Positions 46,792 to 56,500 of a stretch of 64,000 nucleotides of DNA are shown here, piece after piece; position 1 is the stretch's first letter, and every line of letters starts with the position of its first letter. The stretch is taken from contig NZ_JASHIK010000019.1 in NCBI RefSeq assembly GCF_030733745.1, forward strand, positions 1-64,000. Reading direction: 5' to 3'. Source of the stretch: Stappia sp. MMSF_3263. Its GTDB lineage: Bacteria > Pseudomonadota > Alphaproteobacteria > Rhizobiales > Stappiaceae. The notes under the pieces are model-generated. The model did not search any database. It worked only from the letters and a program-made list of their open reading frames with translations, and was not told the DNA's origin. Both the position numbers and the translations under genes were made by a program.

Positions 46792-47478
46792 TCAGCGTCC
46801 AGACGGAGCGAGGGCGGCAACAGACGGGGAGGCGGGAATGTCTCCCGCCAGGCGCTCGTCCGAGGAAACTCCGGTGACGGTCTCGGCCAGCGAGACCACA
46901 CCCGCCCAGATCGGCAGGCGATAGTCCTCCTCGTCATCGACGGGCGGTCCGTCGCGGCGCTTCATGGTGATCTGCTCGACATCAAGAGCCAGCACACCGG
47001 TGGCGCCGAATTCCTTCGCGGTCATGGGACGGACCTCATCCCAGCGACCGGGCAGCAGGCGGTTGGTCAGGGCCACGAGGGCTGCTTCCTTCTCCGCCGC
47101 GTTGACCACATGCCGGGCCTGCGCGTGGACCACCACCGAACGGTAGTTCATCGAGTGGTGGAAGGCGGAGCGGGCAACGACAATGCCGTCGAGCAGGGTT
47201 ACCGTCAGGCAGACGGGCGCACGTTCCTCGATGCCCTTGACGATACGCGTCGCCTTGGCGCCGTGGATATAAAGCTTGCGCCCGATCCTGGCGTGCAGCA
47301 TCGGGATGACTATCGGCCTTTCGTCGGCGACGAACCCGACATGGGCGATGCGGGCCTCGTCGATGACGGCCCATGCTTCAGACGGGTCCGTCACCTCGCG
47401 CTTGCCGACCCTGACGCGGGCGTGGCGAGGCAGACTGGCGCGGTGCTGGTGTCCGATGGTTCTTTCGATTTTCGTCAT
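46792..47478 (-). CDS. FMN-binding, pyridoxamine-5'-phosphate-oxidase-family protein (NimA-like)
   Basis: 228-residue split-barrel flavoprotein resembling NimA-type nitroreductase-like proteins. Characteristic parts: GFVADERPIVIPMLHARIGRKLYIHGA, APVCLTVTLLDGIVVARSAFHHSMNYRSVVVH and MTAKEFGATGVLALDVEQITMKRRDG near the C-terminus. It likely binds FMN; substrate unknown. It is divergent from the MocR regulator across about 90 bp, which suggests direct control by it. Start uncertain: ATG 47478 is preferred; 47487 and 47517 are possible. Confidence 0.75.
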   Translation of the reverse strand: MTKIERTIGHQHRASLPRHARVRVGKREVTDPSEAWAVIDEARIAHVGFVADERPIVIPMLHARIGRKLYIHGAKATRIVKGIEERAPVCLTVTLLDGIVVARSAFHHSMNYRSVVVHAQARHVVNAAEKEAALVALTNRLLPGRWDEVRPMTAKEFGATGVLALDVEQITMKRRDGPPVDDEEDYRLPIWAGVVSLAETVTGVSSDERLAGDIPASPSVAALAPSGR

Positions 47479-47521
47479 GACTGGCATTCCCGTGTTTCCC
47501 GGCGAGGAATGTGGCATTAAA

Positions 47522-47565
47522 CTGGTTCCAAGGAAGATCCACTTTCAGGATTATCAAAGGACCAG
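47522..47565. promoter_or_regulatory. Candidate MocR operator in divergent region
   Basis: Between the divergent genes an imperfect inverted pair, CTGGTTCC (47522-47529) and GGACCAG (47559-47565), is spaced by about 29 bp. Further GGA/TCC half-sites lie between. MocR regulators commonly bind such widely spaced repeats next to their own gene. Support is modest. Confidence 0.35.
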
Positions 47566-47568
47566 AAA

Positions 47569-49026
47569 ATGCTCGACGGCATTCTGTCGCTTGACCGCAG
47601 CCTCCCGGTTCCCTTGCCCGAACAGGTCTATCGCGGCCTGAGAGGGGCGATCGGCCAGGGGCATTTCTCGGCCGGCGCCCGGCTGCCGTCGAGCCGAACG
47701 CTGGCGACGTCCCTCGGCATCTCCCGAAATACGGTGAACGCGGCCTACGAGCTTCTGGCGGCGGAGGGCGTCGTGTCGGTGCGTCCCGGATCGGCTCCGC
47801 GCGTCGCGCATCACGGCGCGGCGCGACCGCAGGGCGGGGGCGGAGAAGGCGGCACGCGGGCAGTCGCGCTCTCGCGGCGCGGGCGCGAGATGAGTGCCGA
47901 TCCCTGGGCCGGAACCGGCCGGCGGCGCGGCGGCCGGCTCGAGCCCGGCTCGCCGGCGCTTGACTGCTTCCCCAAGGATGTCTGGGCACAGACGCTCAGG
48001 CGTGCGGCGCGCACGCTTCGCGGCGGATCGATGTTCTATGAGGAGACGGCCGGATATCCGGCGCTGCGCGAGGCGCTGGCGGACTATCTGGCCCGGGACC
48101 GGGGAGTGCGCGCCACGCCCGACCGGGTCCTCGTCCTGCCGTCGACACAGGCGAGCCTGCAACTCGTCGCGCAGTGCCTGGCCGATCCGGGCGATGCCGC
48201 CTGGATCGAGGATCCGGGCTATCTTGGCGCGCGCGCCGCGTTTCGCGCCGCCGGGTTGTCGGTGCAACCGATGCCGGTCGACGGGCAGGGCGGCGACCCT
48301 TCGCCGCTTGCCGACGGACCGTCGCCGAGGCTGATCTACGTCACCCCGTCGCACCAGTATCCGCACGGTATGCGAATGACGCTCGCGCGTCGCGCCATGA
48401 TCCTCGATGCGGCGCGGGCACACGGCGCCATTGTGCTGGAAGACGATTACGACAGCGAGTTCCTGTTTTCCGGACGGCCCCTCGCGGCGATGCAGGGGCT
48501 CGGCGCGGACGGCGAGGTGATCTACCTGGGCACCTTCTCCAAGAGCATGCTGCCGGGGGTGCGCGTCGCCTACATGGTGGTGCCGGAGCATCTGGCAGGC
48601 CCGCTGGCGGTGGCGCAGCGGGTGTCCGGCATGCTGGCCAGCGTGGTGACGCAGGCCGCGCTCGCCGATTTCATCGTGTCCGGCCGTTATCGGGCGCATC
48701 TGAAGCGCATCCAGGGGATCTACCAGACACGTGGAACCATCCTTGCCGGTGCATTGCGGGCAAGCCTCGGCGGATTGGCAAGCGTCGCCGATCCGGTGGG
48801 CGGGGTGCAGCTTGCCCTGAGGTTTCGCGATCCCGTCGACGATCTCGAGGTGGCCCGGCGCGTCAATGCGCGCGGCTTCGGTGTTGCGTCGCTGTCCTCC
48901 TATGGCATTCGCTACCGGCAGAGCGGCCTTGTCATCGGCTTCGCCGGACTGGCGGAGGGGGATGCGCGCGACTGCGCCGCGGCAATCGCGGCGGTGCTGG
49001 AGGAGGGCGACTTCGACAAGGCTTGA
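47569..49026 (+). CDS. MocR-family transcriptional regulator (GntR HTH + aminotransferase fold)
   Basis: 485-residue regulator. The N-terminal GntR winged HTH (QVYRGLRGAIGQGHFSAGARLPSSRTLATSLGISRNTVNAAYELLAAEGVV, about 18-70) is joined by a Gly/Arg-rich linker to a fold-type I aminotransferase domain. That domain contains the PLP-binding Lys in YLGTFSKSML (K325), IVLEDDYDSEF and YVTPSHQYPHG. MocR proteins use PLP as cofactor or effector; PdxR members regulate vitamin B6 synthesis. Its divergent neighbour is an FMN-binding PNPOx-fold protein, so a link to B6, FMN or amino-compound handling is plausible (inference). AAAGGA lies upstream of the ATG. Confidence 0.87.
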   Translation: MLDGILSLDRSLPVPLPEQVYRGLRGAIGQGHFSAGARLPSSRTLATSLGISRNTVNAAYELLAAEGVVSVRPGSAPRVAHHGAARPQGGGGEGGTRAVALSRRGREMSADPWAGTGRRRGGRLEPGSPALDCFPKDVWAQTLRRAARTLRGGSMFYEETAGYPALREALADYLARDRGVRATPDRVLVLPSTQASLQLVAQCLADPGDAAWIEDPGYLGARAAFRAAGLSVQPMPVDGQGGDPSPLADGPSPRLIYVTPSHQYPHGMRMTLARRAMILDAARAHGAIVLEDDYDSEFLFSGRPLAAMQGLGADGEVIYLGTFSKSMLPGVRVAYMVVPEHLAGPLAVAQRVSGMLASVVTQAALADFIVSGRYRAHLKRIQGIYQTRGTILAGALRASLGGLASVADPVGGVQLALRFRDPVDDLEVARRVNARGFGVASLSSYGIRYRQSGLVIGFAGLAEGDARDCAAAIAAVLEEGDFDKA

Positions 49027-49057
49027 CCGAACCTGTCCGGACGCCTACCAGTCGCGC

Positions 49058-49453
49058 GTCAGCCGGCCGGACGGCCGCTCCCGCAAGCGCGGAAACGCCG
49101 CGGGGGAGGAAAGTCCGGGCTCCACGGAAAAACGGTGCCGGGTAACGCCCGGCGGGGGCGACCCCAGGGAAAGTGCCACAGAAAGCAAACCGCCCCGGCT
49201 TCGGCCGGGGTAAGGGTGAAAGGGTGGGGTAAGAGCCCACCGCGCGACCGGTAACGGAAGCGGCACGGTAAACCCCACCGGGAGCAAAACCGAATAGGGG
49301 CGGTGCGGGATCCGCAAGGGTCCCGGCCCTTTTCCAGGCCAGCCGCCCGGGTTGGTTGCGTGAGGCGTCCGGCGACGGGCGTCCCAGATGAATGGTCGTC
49401 GCGTGCGGCATTCGTGCCGCGCCATACAAAACCCGGCTTACAGGCCGGCTGAC
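49058..49453 (+). ncRNA. rnpB: RNase P RNA (class A)
   Basis: Catalytic RNA of RNase P, which matures tRNA 5' ends. The hallmark core runs from GAGGAAAGTCCGGGCTCC (49106-49123) through ACAGAAA (about 49179) to AAGGGTGAAAGGGTGGGGTAAG and the distal GAGCAAAACCGAATAGG. The ends pair perfectly: an 11-bp P1 helix forms from GTCAGCCGGCC (49058) and GGCCGGCTGAC (ending 49453), which fixes the boundaries to within a few bases. A T-rich run follows (CACTTTTCC). Position directly upstream of mraZ is usual in Hyphomicrobiales. Confidence 0.97.
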
Positions 49454-49917
49454 ACTTTTCCCTCCCGATCCTGAAAACGGATTTTCCTCCGCTTCACGTG
49501 GCGCACGCTCCTTCCAGCGATGCTCCGTGGCGCCCTTTCGCGCGCGATGTTCTTGAAACCGTTGGCTTTCAACCCCGCGCTCCCTCCCGCGCGGCCGGAT
49601 TCGGCACCTCTCGCAGGATGCAAAGCCATCGCAACCCAATTTTAAGCTTAACCGTGGATAACCTTTGGACGGTGTTTCGCACACCGTTCGGGAGGGGGCC
49701 GAAACCATTGGATTCCATTGACGCCCATGAGGTCCCATGCTATCCCAGATCATCCCGTTTCGAGTTGTGGCGACGGGGCTAAGGCGGCGCACGGATTCGG
49801 TTCTTGTGCCGGCGTGCGGTCGGGCCGCAGGCACGGCGCATGGCGCCGATGTGTCCAGGGATCGGGAGTCAGGTGGTGGCCGAACGCAGCGCGTTCGGCG
49901 GTGGGGCGAGAGAATCG
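49454..49917. other. 464-bp region between rnpB and mraZ
   Basis: Contains, in order: a moderately T-rich tail of rnpB; a 7-bp hairpin (ACGGTGT-TTCGC-ACACCGT, 49669-49687); the 10-bp-phased MraZ-box array (49703-49757); GANTC sites including 49711; and the mraZ leader. No convincing ORF. Confidence 0.6.
49703..49757 (-). promoter_or_regulatory. Array of MraZ-box-like TGGGN repeats
   Basis: Six pentamers in exact 10-bp register read on the minus strand. Three match TGGGN exactly (at 49723, 49733 and 49743); those at 49703, 49713 and 49753 are near matches (TGGTT, TGGAA, CGGGA). MraZ binds TGGGN repeats spaced by five bases upstream of its own operon and represses it. The array is 160-215 bp upstream of the mraZ start, consistent with a promoter here and a long leader. 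Confidence 0.8.
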
Positions 49918-50376
49918 ATGTCCGGCTTCGTGTCGCACTACACAAATCGACTCGACGCCAAGGGGCGGGTCTCCGTTCCTGCTTCCTTTCGCCAGGCTCT
50001 CACACGCGACGGTTTCGAAGGTCTCTACTGCTTTCCCTCGCTGCATCAGTCGGCTGTGGATGCGGGCGGGCATCAGCTCGTCAGCGAGATCCAGAAGCGT
50101 CTCGACGGCCTGACCACGCTGACCGAGGACCACGATGCCCTGTCAACGGCGCTGTTCGGCGCGAGCGAAACCCTGAAGATCGACGGAGACGGCCGGGTGA
50201 TGCTGTCCGACATGATCCGCGAGCACGCGGAAGTGACCGACCAGGTGACCTTCGTCGGGCAGGGCTTCAAGTTCCAGATATGGGAGCCGGAGCGGTTTCG
50301 TGCGCATCGCGCCGACGCGATGAAGCGTGCGATGGCCGTTCTGTCCTCGCCGAAGCCTTCGGAGGCGGGGCGATGA
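49918..50376 (+). CDS. mraZ: Transcriptional regulator MraZ
   Basis: 152-residue AbrB/SpoVT-like DNA-binding protein. It has the tandem MraZ repeats: [28 protein letters not shown], and [26 protein letters not shown] with [18 protein letters not shown]. It forms a ring and represses the dcw cluster through the TGGGN box array found at 49703. The ATG at 49918 follows GGCGAGAG. First gene of the cluster; the stop overlaps the rsmH start (ATGATGG). Confidence 0.95.
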   Translation: MSGFVSHYTNRLDAKGRVSVPASFRQALTRDGFEGLYCFPSLHQSAVDAGGHQLVSEIQKRLDGLTTLTEDHDALSTALFGASETLKIDGDGRVMLSDMIREHAEVTDQVTFVGQGFKFQIWEPERFRAHRADAMKRAMAVLSSPKPSEAGR

Positions 50377-51404
50377 TGGCGTTGCCCAAGGGTGACGGCG
50401 CCCCGCGCCATGTCCCGGTTCTGCTGTCGGAAGTTGTTTCCGCGCTCGGTGACATCGAGGGATGCACGGTCCTGGATGGCACGTTCGGGGCTGGCGGCTA
50501 CACCCGCGCGTTCCTCGATGCCGGTGCCGCTGTCATTGCCGTCGACCGGGATCCGGACGCAATCGCTGCAGGGCAGGCGCTTGCCGCCGGCAGCGCTGGC
50601 AGGCTGGCCCTCGTCGAGGGACGCTTTTCGGAGCTGGATGCGCATGCCCAGGCAAGCGGTCATGCGGGCGTGGATGCCGTGGTGCTCGATCTGGGTGTCT
50701 CGTCCATGCAGCTCGACGAGGCGGAGCGCGGGTTCTCCTTCCGTAGCGACGGACCGCTCGACATGCGCATGGAGCAGCAGGGGCTTTCCGCCGCCGATGT
50801 AGTCAACCAAATGCCGCAACGCGACCTGACCAGGGTGATCGGCATCCTGGGTGAGGAAAAGCGCGCATCTTCGGTGTCGCGGGCGATCGCCGAGCGGCGC
50901 AAGGAACGTCCCTTCGAGCGCACATCGGATCTCGCCGCGGTCGTCGAGAAGGTTGTCGGGCGCTCCTTCAAGGGCAAGCAGATCCATCCGGCGACACGAA
51001 CCTTCCAGGCCCTGCGCATCTATGTGAACCGGGAGCTGGACGAGGTTGTCGAGGCCCTGGCCGCTGCCGAGCGCGCATTGCTTCCCGGCGGGCGGCTGGT
51101 CGTCGTCACGTTCCACAGCCTCGAGGACCGGATCGTCAAGCGCTTCCTGGCGGAGCGCAGCAGGACCCGCGCGGGCGGGTCGCGTCACCTGCCGGAAGCG
51201 GAAGTGCCGCCGGCGACATTCGAACTGATTGCCCGCGGCGCGGTCGATCCGACCGAGGCCGAGGTCGCCGCCAACCCCCGCGCCCGGTCCGCGAAACTGA
51301 GGGCCGCACGGCGCACCGACGCCCCGGCGCGCGAGATCGATCCCCGCGAGCTTGGCGCGCCGCGCGTCGTCGCGCCCGGGCAGTGGGAAGAGGTGAAACC
51401 ATGA
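50373..51404 (+). CDS. rsmH: 16S rRNA (cytosine1402-N4)-methyltransferase
   Basis: 343-residue SAM-dependent methyltransferase (MraW) for N4-methyl-C1402 of 16S rRNA. Markers: [10 protein letters not shown] at the N-terminus, [19 protein letters not shown] (SAM loop), [50 protein letters not shown] and [15 protein letters not shown]. Starts at 50373, overlapping the mraZ stop, with GGAGGCGG upstream. Confidence 0.96.
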   Translation: MMALPKGDGAPRHVPVLLSEVVSALGDIEGCTVLDGTFGAGGYTRAFLDAGAAVIAVDRDPDAIAAGQALAAGSAGRLALVEGRFSELDAHAQASGHAGVDAVVLDLGVSSMQLDEAERGFSFRSDGPLDMRMEQQGLSAADVVNQMPQRDLTRVIGILGEEKRASSVSRAIAERRKERPFERTSDLAAVVEKVVGRSFKGKQIHPATRTFQALRIYVNRELDEVVEALAAAERALLPGGRLVVVTFHSLEDRIVKRFLAERSRTRAGGSRHLPEAEVPPATFELIARGAVDPTEAEVAANPRARSAKLRAARRTDAPAREIDPRELGAPRVVAPGQWEEVKP

Positions 51405-51757
51405 GCCGCTACACGAACATCGTCCTTGCCGTTGGCGTGCTGGCCGCCGCCGCCGCCGTCTACGACATGAAGCATGATGCGGAACGCTCGGCCGAACATG
51501 TCGCCGAGTTGCAGCGCCAGATCGATCAGGAGCGCGAACAGCTTCAACTGCTCAAGGCCGAATGGAGCCTTCTCAACGATCCCAGCCGCCTGCAGCGGCT
51601 GGTCGAGCGATATAACGAGCACCTGTCCCTGGAGCCGCTTTCGGTCGAACAGATCACCCGGATCGAGGATGTGCCGGTCAAGCCCGTGCATCTGGCTCCG
51701 ATCGACAGCAACGCGACGCTCGGCGGTTATGCCGGGTCGGCGCCCGTGGTTCGATAG
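51401..51757 (+). CDS. ftsL: Cell division protein FtsL
   Basis: 118-residue bitopic inner-membrane protein. One N-terminal TM segment ([18 protein letters not shown]) is followed by a periplasmic coiled coil with heptad spacing ([32 protein letters not shown]), the FtsL arrangement. It joins FtsB and FtsQ in the divisome and activates FtsWI. ATGA overlap with rsmH. Assigned by position and topology, since FtsL sequences diverge strongly. Confidence 0.87.
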   Translation: MSRYTNIVLAVGVLAAAAAVYDMKHDAERSAEHVAELQRQIDQEREQLQLLKAEWSLLNDPSRLQRLVERYNEHLSLEPLSVEQITRIEDVPVKPVHLAPIDSNATLGGYAGSAPVVR

Positions 51758-51767
51758 GAAGGGCGAG

Positions 51768-53480
51768 ATGGCGGTGACTGATCAGCCCGTATCCTTCCTG
51801 CAGCGCCGTGCCGTCGGCGAACGGCATGTGCCGCGCGGACCCTCGACGCATGCGGTGCGCAGCCGGGTGCGCATGGCGATGGTCGTCTTCGCCATGGTTT
51901 ACATGGCGATTGGCGGCCGGCTGGTGATGCTGGGGATGAGCGAGGAAGCGCGCTCGGTTTCCTATATCTCGGCGCAGGACAGCGTGGCCGCATCCCGGCC
52001 CGATCTCGTCGATCGCAACGGCCAGATCCTGGCAACCGACATCAAGACGGCCTCGCTCTTTGCCGAACCGCGCAAGATCATCGATGTCGACGAGGCGCTG
52101 GAGGGCATCGCCAGCGTGCTGCCGGAACTGGGTACGGATGCGGTGCGCAAGCGCCTGGCCAGCAATGCCGGCTTCATATGGCTGAAGCGCGAGCTGACCC
52201 CACGCCAGCGCACGATGATCCACGACCTCGGCATTCCCGGCGTCGGTTTCCTCGAGGAAAACAGCCGCTTTTATCCAGGCGGCCCGACCGCAAGTCATAT
52301 CGTCGGATCGGTCAATGTCGACAACCAGGGCATCTCCGGCATGGAGCTTGCCGTCGACAAGGCCTGGCTTGGCGACCTGCAGCAGCTTGGCTTTGCCAGC
52401 GACCGGCCGATGGAGCCGGTGAACCTTGCGGTCGACCTGCGGGTCCAGCATGTGGTGCGTGACGAACTTTCCAAGGCGCTGGAGCGCTACCGGGCAATCG
52501 CGGGCGTCGGCATCATTCTCGATGTCGAGACCGGCGAAGTGGTGGCGATGTCGTCGCTGCCGGACTTTGACCCCAACGACCGCGCCCAGGCGCTGGAGAA
52601 GGATCGCCTCAACCGCGCGTCCGGCGGCGTCTTCGAGATGGGCTCGGTGTTCAAGGGTTTCACCGTCGCGATGGCGCTCGACAGCGGCCGGGTAACGATG
52701 AACGACAGCTTCGACGCAACGCGCCCGCTGCGCGTCGGCGGACGCACCATCGACGACTTCCACGGCAAGCGGCGGCTCCTGTCGGTGGCCGAGACCTTCA
52801 TCTACTCGTCCAATATCGGCACCGCCAAGATGATGCTGAGCGCCGGCATCGACGAGCAGAAGGCGTTTCTCAAGCGGCTCGGCCTGACAACGCGAACCCA
52901 GACCGACCTGCCGGAAGTCGCGACGCCCCTTCTGCCGCCGAAATGGAACGAGCTTGCCGCGATCACCATTTCCTTCGGCCACGGTATCTCGGTAACGCCG
53001 CTGCAGACAGCGGTGGCGACCGCCGCGCTGGTCAATGGCGGACGCTTGATCCCGCCGACATTCGCTCCGCGCACCCGCGAAGAAGCGGCCGCGCTGGCCG
53101 AGCAGGTGGTGACGCCGCAGACCAGCGAAATCATGCGCTACCTGTTCAGGCTCAACGTCCAGTCGGGCTCCGGCCGGCGTGCTGAAGTGCCGGGCTACAT
53201 GGTCGGAGGCAAGACCGGAACGGCGGAAAAGATCGAGAATGGCCGCTACGTATCCAACAAGCGCCGCAATTCTTTCCTTTCTGCGTTCCCTATCGACAAG
53301 CCGCGTTACGTTGTTCTGGTGGTTCTTGACGAGCCGAAGTCGGAGCGCGAGGGGATTGGCGCAACGGCAGGACTCAATACGGCGCCGCTGACGGCCGCCA
53401 TCATTCGCCGCGCGGCACCGATGCTGGGTGTGCTGCCGAACTTCGGAGAACGGACGGAGACGGTATCGATTTCCTATTGA
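51768..53480 (+). CDS. ftsI: Septal peptidoglycan transpeptidase FtsI (PBP3)
   Basis: 570-residue class B PBP. An N-terminal TM helix (about 33-55) and a PBP dimerisation (non-catalytic) domain precede the transpeptidase domain, which has the full set of active-site motifs: SVFK (S293 nucleophile, K296), SSN (347-349) and KTG (482-484). It crosslinks septal peptidoglycan together with FtsW, encoded downstream. AGGAAGGG is the RBS; it lies 10 bp after ftsL. Confidence 0.95.
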   Translation: MAVTDQPVSFLQRRAVGERHVPRGPSTHAVRSRVRMAMVVFAMVYMAIGGRLVMLGMSEEARSVSYISAQDSVAASRPDLVDRNGQILATDIKTASLFAEPRKIIDVDEALEGIASVLPELGTDAVRKRLASNAGFIWLKRELTPRQRTMIHDLGIPGVGFLEENSRFYPGGPTASHIVGSVNVDNQGISGMELAVDKAWLGDLQQLGFASDRPMEPVNLAVDLRVQHVVRDELSKALERYRAIAGVGIILDVETGEVVAMSSLPDFDPNDRAQALEKDRLNRASGGVFEMGSVFKGFTVAMALDSGRVTMNDSFDATRPLRVGGRTIDDFHGKRRLLSVAETFIYSSNIGTAKMMLSAGIDEQKAFLKRLGLTTRTQTDLPEVATPLLPPKWNELAAITISFGHGISVTPLQTAVATAALVNGGRLIPPTFAPRTREEAAALAEQVVTPQTSEIMRYLFRLNVQSGSGRRAEVPGYMVGGKTGTAEKIENGRYVSNKRRNSFLSAFPIDKPRYVVLVVLDEPKSEREGIGATAGLNTAPLTAAIIRRAAPMLGVLPNFGERTETVSISY

Positions 53481-53559
53481 CCGGGCCGGCAGGAACGGGG
53501 TCGCACCGCAGTTCCCGCCAGGTCCTGATGACGATGCACAACGGATATTGGCGCTAGAC

Positions 53560-56500
53560 ATGCTGTTGAAGGACCTCACCGGCGAACAGGTGCTCGCCGC
53601 ACCCGAGTTCGAAGTCGAGATCGCCGGGTTGTCCGCGGACAGCCGCACCGTGACCGACGGGTTCGTGTTCGCGGCGCTGAAAGGCGCGCGCACGGACGGT
53701 ACACGCTTCATAGAGGCTGCCCGTGCCTCGGGTGCCGGCGCGATCCTGGTCGGCCAGGACACGCCGCTTGCGGTGCTTGGCGAGGATGCCCCGACGTGTC
53801 CCGTCATCGTCAGCGACGACCCGCGCCGGACGCTCGCGCTGATGGCGGCCCGCTTTTACGAGCGGCAACCGGAAACGCTGGTGGCGGTTACCGGGACGAG
53901 CGGCAAGACATCGGTTGCCGTCTTCGTTCGGCAGATCTTCGCCCATGCCGGGTTCGAGGCCGCGAGCCTGGGTACGATCGGAACAGTGACAAGCCGGGGC
54001 GCGCTCTATGGCAGCCTGACGACACCGGATCCGGTGTCCCTCCACCAGACGCTGGCCCAGCTGGCGGACGACGGCATTACCCATGCCGCGCTGGAGGCGT
54101 CCAGTCACGGGCTCGACCAGCGCCGCCTTGATGGGCTTGAGCTGAAGGCTGCGGCCTTCACCAATCTCGGCCGCGACCATCTCGACTACCATCCGGACGT
54201 CGAGCACTACCTTGCCGCCAAGATGCGGCTGTTCGACACGCTCCTCGATGCCGAGCGGCCCGTGGTGCTGGAACCGGCCGCGCCGTACGCATGGCGGGTG
54301 GCGGCGGCGGCGCGCGAGCACGGGCACCGCGTCTTCACGGTCGGCGAGGGTGGCGAGGACATTCGGCTTCTCGACATCCGCCATGACGGCTTCGCCCAGA
54401 TCCTGTCCCTTGAGACCGAGGCGGGTGCACGCGAGGTGCGGTTGCCGCTGGCCGGGCGCTTCCAGGTTTCCAACGCGCTGATCGCGGCGGGGCTGGCGAT
54501 CTGTTCCGGTGTGCCGATCGAGGATGCGCTTGACGCGCTTGAAGTGCTCGAAGGCGCTCCCGGCCGGCTGGAACTGGTCGGCGAGACCGATGACGGCGCG
54601 CTTGTCTTCGTCGACTATGCCCACAAGCCGGACGCACTCGACACCGCGCTGGCCGCGCTCAGGCCCTTCACCAAGGGGCGGCTTCTGGTGGTGTTCGGCG
54701 CGGGCGGGGACCGCGATCCTGGCAAGCGTCCGCTGATGGGAGCGGCGGCGCATCGGCAGGCGGACATCGTCATCGTCACCGACGACAACCCGCGCAGCGA
54801 GGATCCGGCGACCATCCGAGCGGCGATCCTCGACGGGGCGCCGGATGCGCTGGAAATCGGCGATCGCCGCGATGCTATCGAGGCCGCCGTCGGGATGCTG
54901 CAACCCGGAGACGTCCTTTGCATCGCCGGCAAGGGGCACGAACCCGGGCAGATCGTTGGTGACGAAGTGCTGCCGTTCTCCGACCACGAGGTGGCGCGCG
55001 AGGCGCTCGCCGCTGTTGCCGAAAGCGATCTGTTCGGCGCGCTGGAGGATGACGGGCTCGGGCTGGATCTCGACCTCGACGATGCGCTGGAGCAGGCGCT
55101 CGCCGAGACGTTCGAGCCGGAGACGGAAACGACGGAAGAGGAAGAGCCGGCCGAACTCCTGATCCTGGGCGGCGATGTCGGAGAGGCCGAGGTCCGGGAC
55201 GCTCCGGACGCAGAGAACGCGCCGGTCAAAAGGGCGGCATTTGCCGACGACGATTTGCTTGACGAGCTCTTCGCCGAGGAAGATTTCTCAGAAGCAGAAG
55301 CAGAAGCAGAAGCAGAAGCAGAAGCAGAAGCAGAAGCAGAAGCAGAAGCAGAAGCAGAAGCCGGCATGTTCCCTGAGGATGACGCCGGCGGCGAGATCCT
55401 CGACGCCGACACGGCGACGACCGCCGATGACACGGGTGACCTCGACGCGAACGAGGCCGCTGTCGCCGGAGAGCCGGAAACGGGCGGGGCGGACGAACTC
55501 CTTCCGGAGGATGACGTCTTTGCCGAAGAGGTCGACGATTTCCTCTCCGAGGATGTGGGCGAAGCCGACGACGCAACCGAACAGGCGGACGGGCCGACGG
55601 AGCGTGTCGCGGCGGCGATGCCGCCGCCAGCTGCACCGATATTCACCGCTGTTCCCCGTGCCACCGCTCCCCGTGCCATCGCTCCTCGTGCCGCCGCGAT
55701 TTCCCTTTCGGCACCCGGCGAGCCGGTCGAAGCGGAACCGGATCGGCCGCTGTGGCGCCTTGACGAGATGGTCGAGGCCACAAGCGGCGAGTTGCGCGGC
55801 GCCGATATTCCTGACATCTCCGGCATCTCCATCGACAGCCGCAGCATTGCTCCGGGCGAGGCCTTCGTCGCGATCGCAGGCGAGCGTTTCGACGGCCATG
55901 ACTTCGTCGGCAAGGCGCTTGCCGGCGGTGCCGGTCTTGCCGTCGTGGCGCGGGACAGGCTGGACCGACTTCCCGCGGACGGGCGCTATCTCGTCGTCGA
56001 CGATCCGCTGGCGGCGCTGCGCGACCTGGGCCGTGCCGCGCGGGCCCGCAGCCGGGCGCGGATCGTGGCGGTCACCGGATCCGTCGGCAAGACCAGCACC
56101 AAGGACATGCTGAAACTGGCGCTCGACCCTTCGGGACGCACGCATGCCCCTGTCGCTTCCTTCAACAATCACTGGGGCGTGCCGCTGACCCTCGCAAGGA
56201 TGCCGGCGGACACGGAGTTCGGTGTTTTCGAAATCGGCATGAACCATCCCGGCGAGATCACGCCGCTGGTGCAGATGGTGCGTCCGCATGCGGTGATCGT
56301 GACAACGGTGGAAGCGGTTCACCTGGAGTTCTTCGGCTCGCTGGAACGCATCGCCCAGGCCAAGGCGGAGATCTTCCTCGGTCTCGAGCCGGGCGGTCTG
56401 GCGCTGCTGAACCGCGACAACAACCAGTTTGATCTGCTGACCTATCTGGCGAAGGCCGCCGGCATTCGCCGCATCGCCACGTTCGGCCGCGCCGGACCGG

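Noticed and set aside
49738-50372. Extending rsmH upstream through the mraZ region in the same frame
   Set aside because: The RsmH N-terminus and an RBS are found at 50373, and mraZ occupies the region in another frame with full family motifs.
53428-53560. Extending MurE-MurF upstream to the ATG at 53428
   Set aside because: This would overlap the end of ftsI by about 50 bp and add a low-similarity Arg/Pro-rich stretch; the MurE family N-terminus begins at 53560.
55291-55362. GAAGCA array considered as a CRISPR or iteron array
   Set aside because: Units are directly contiguous without spacers and lie inside a coding frame.
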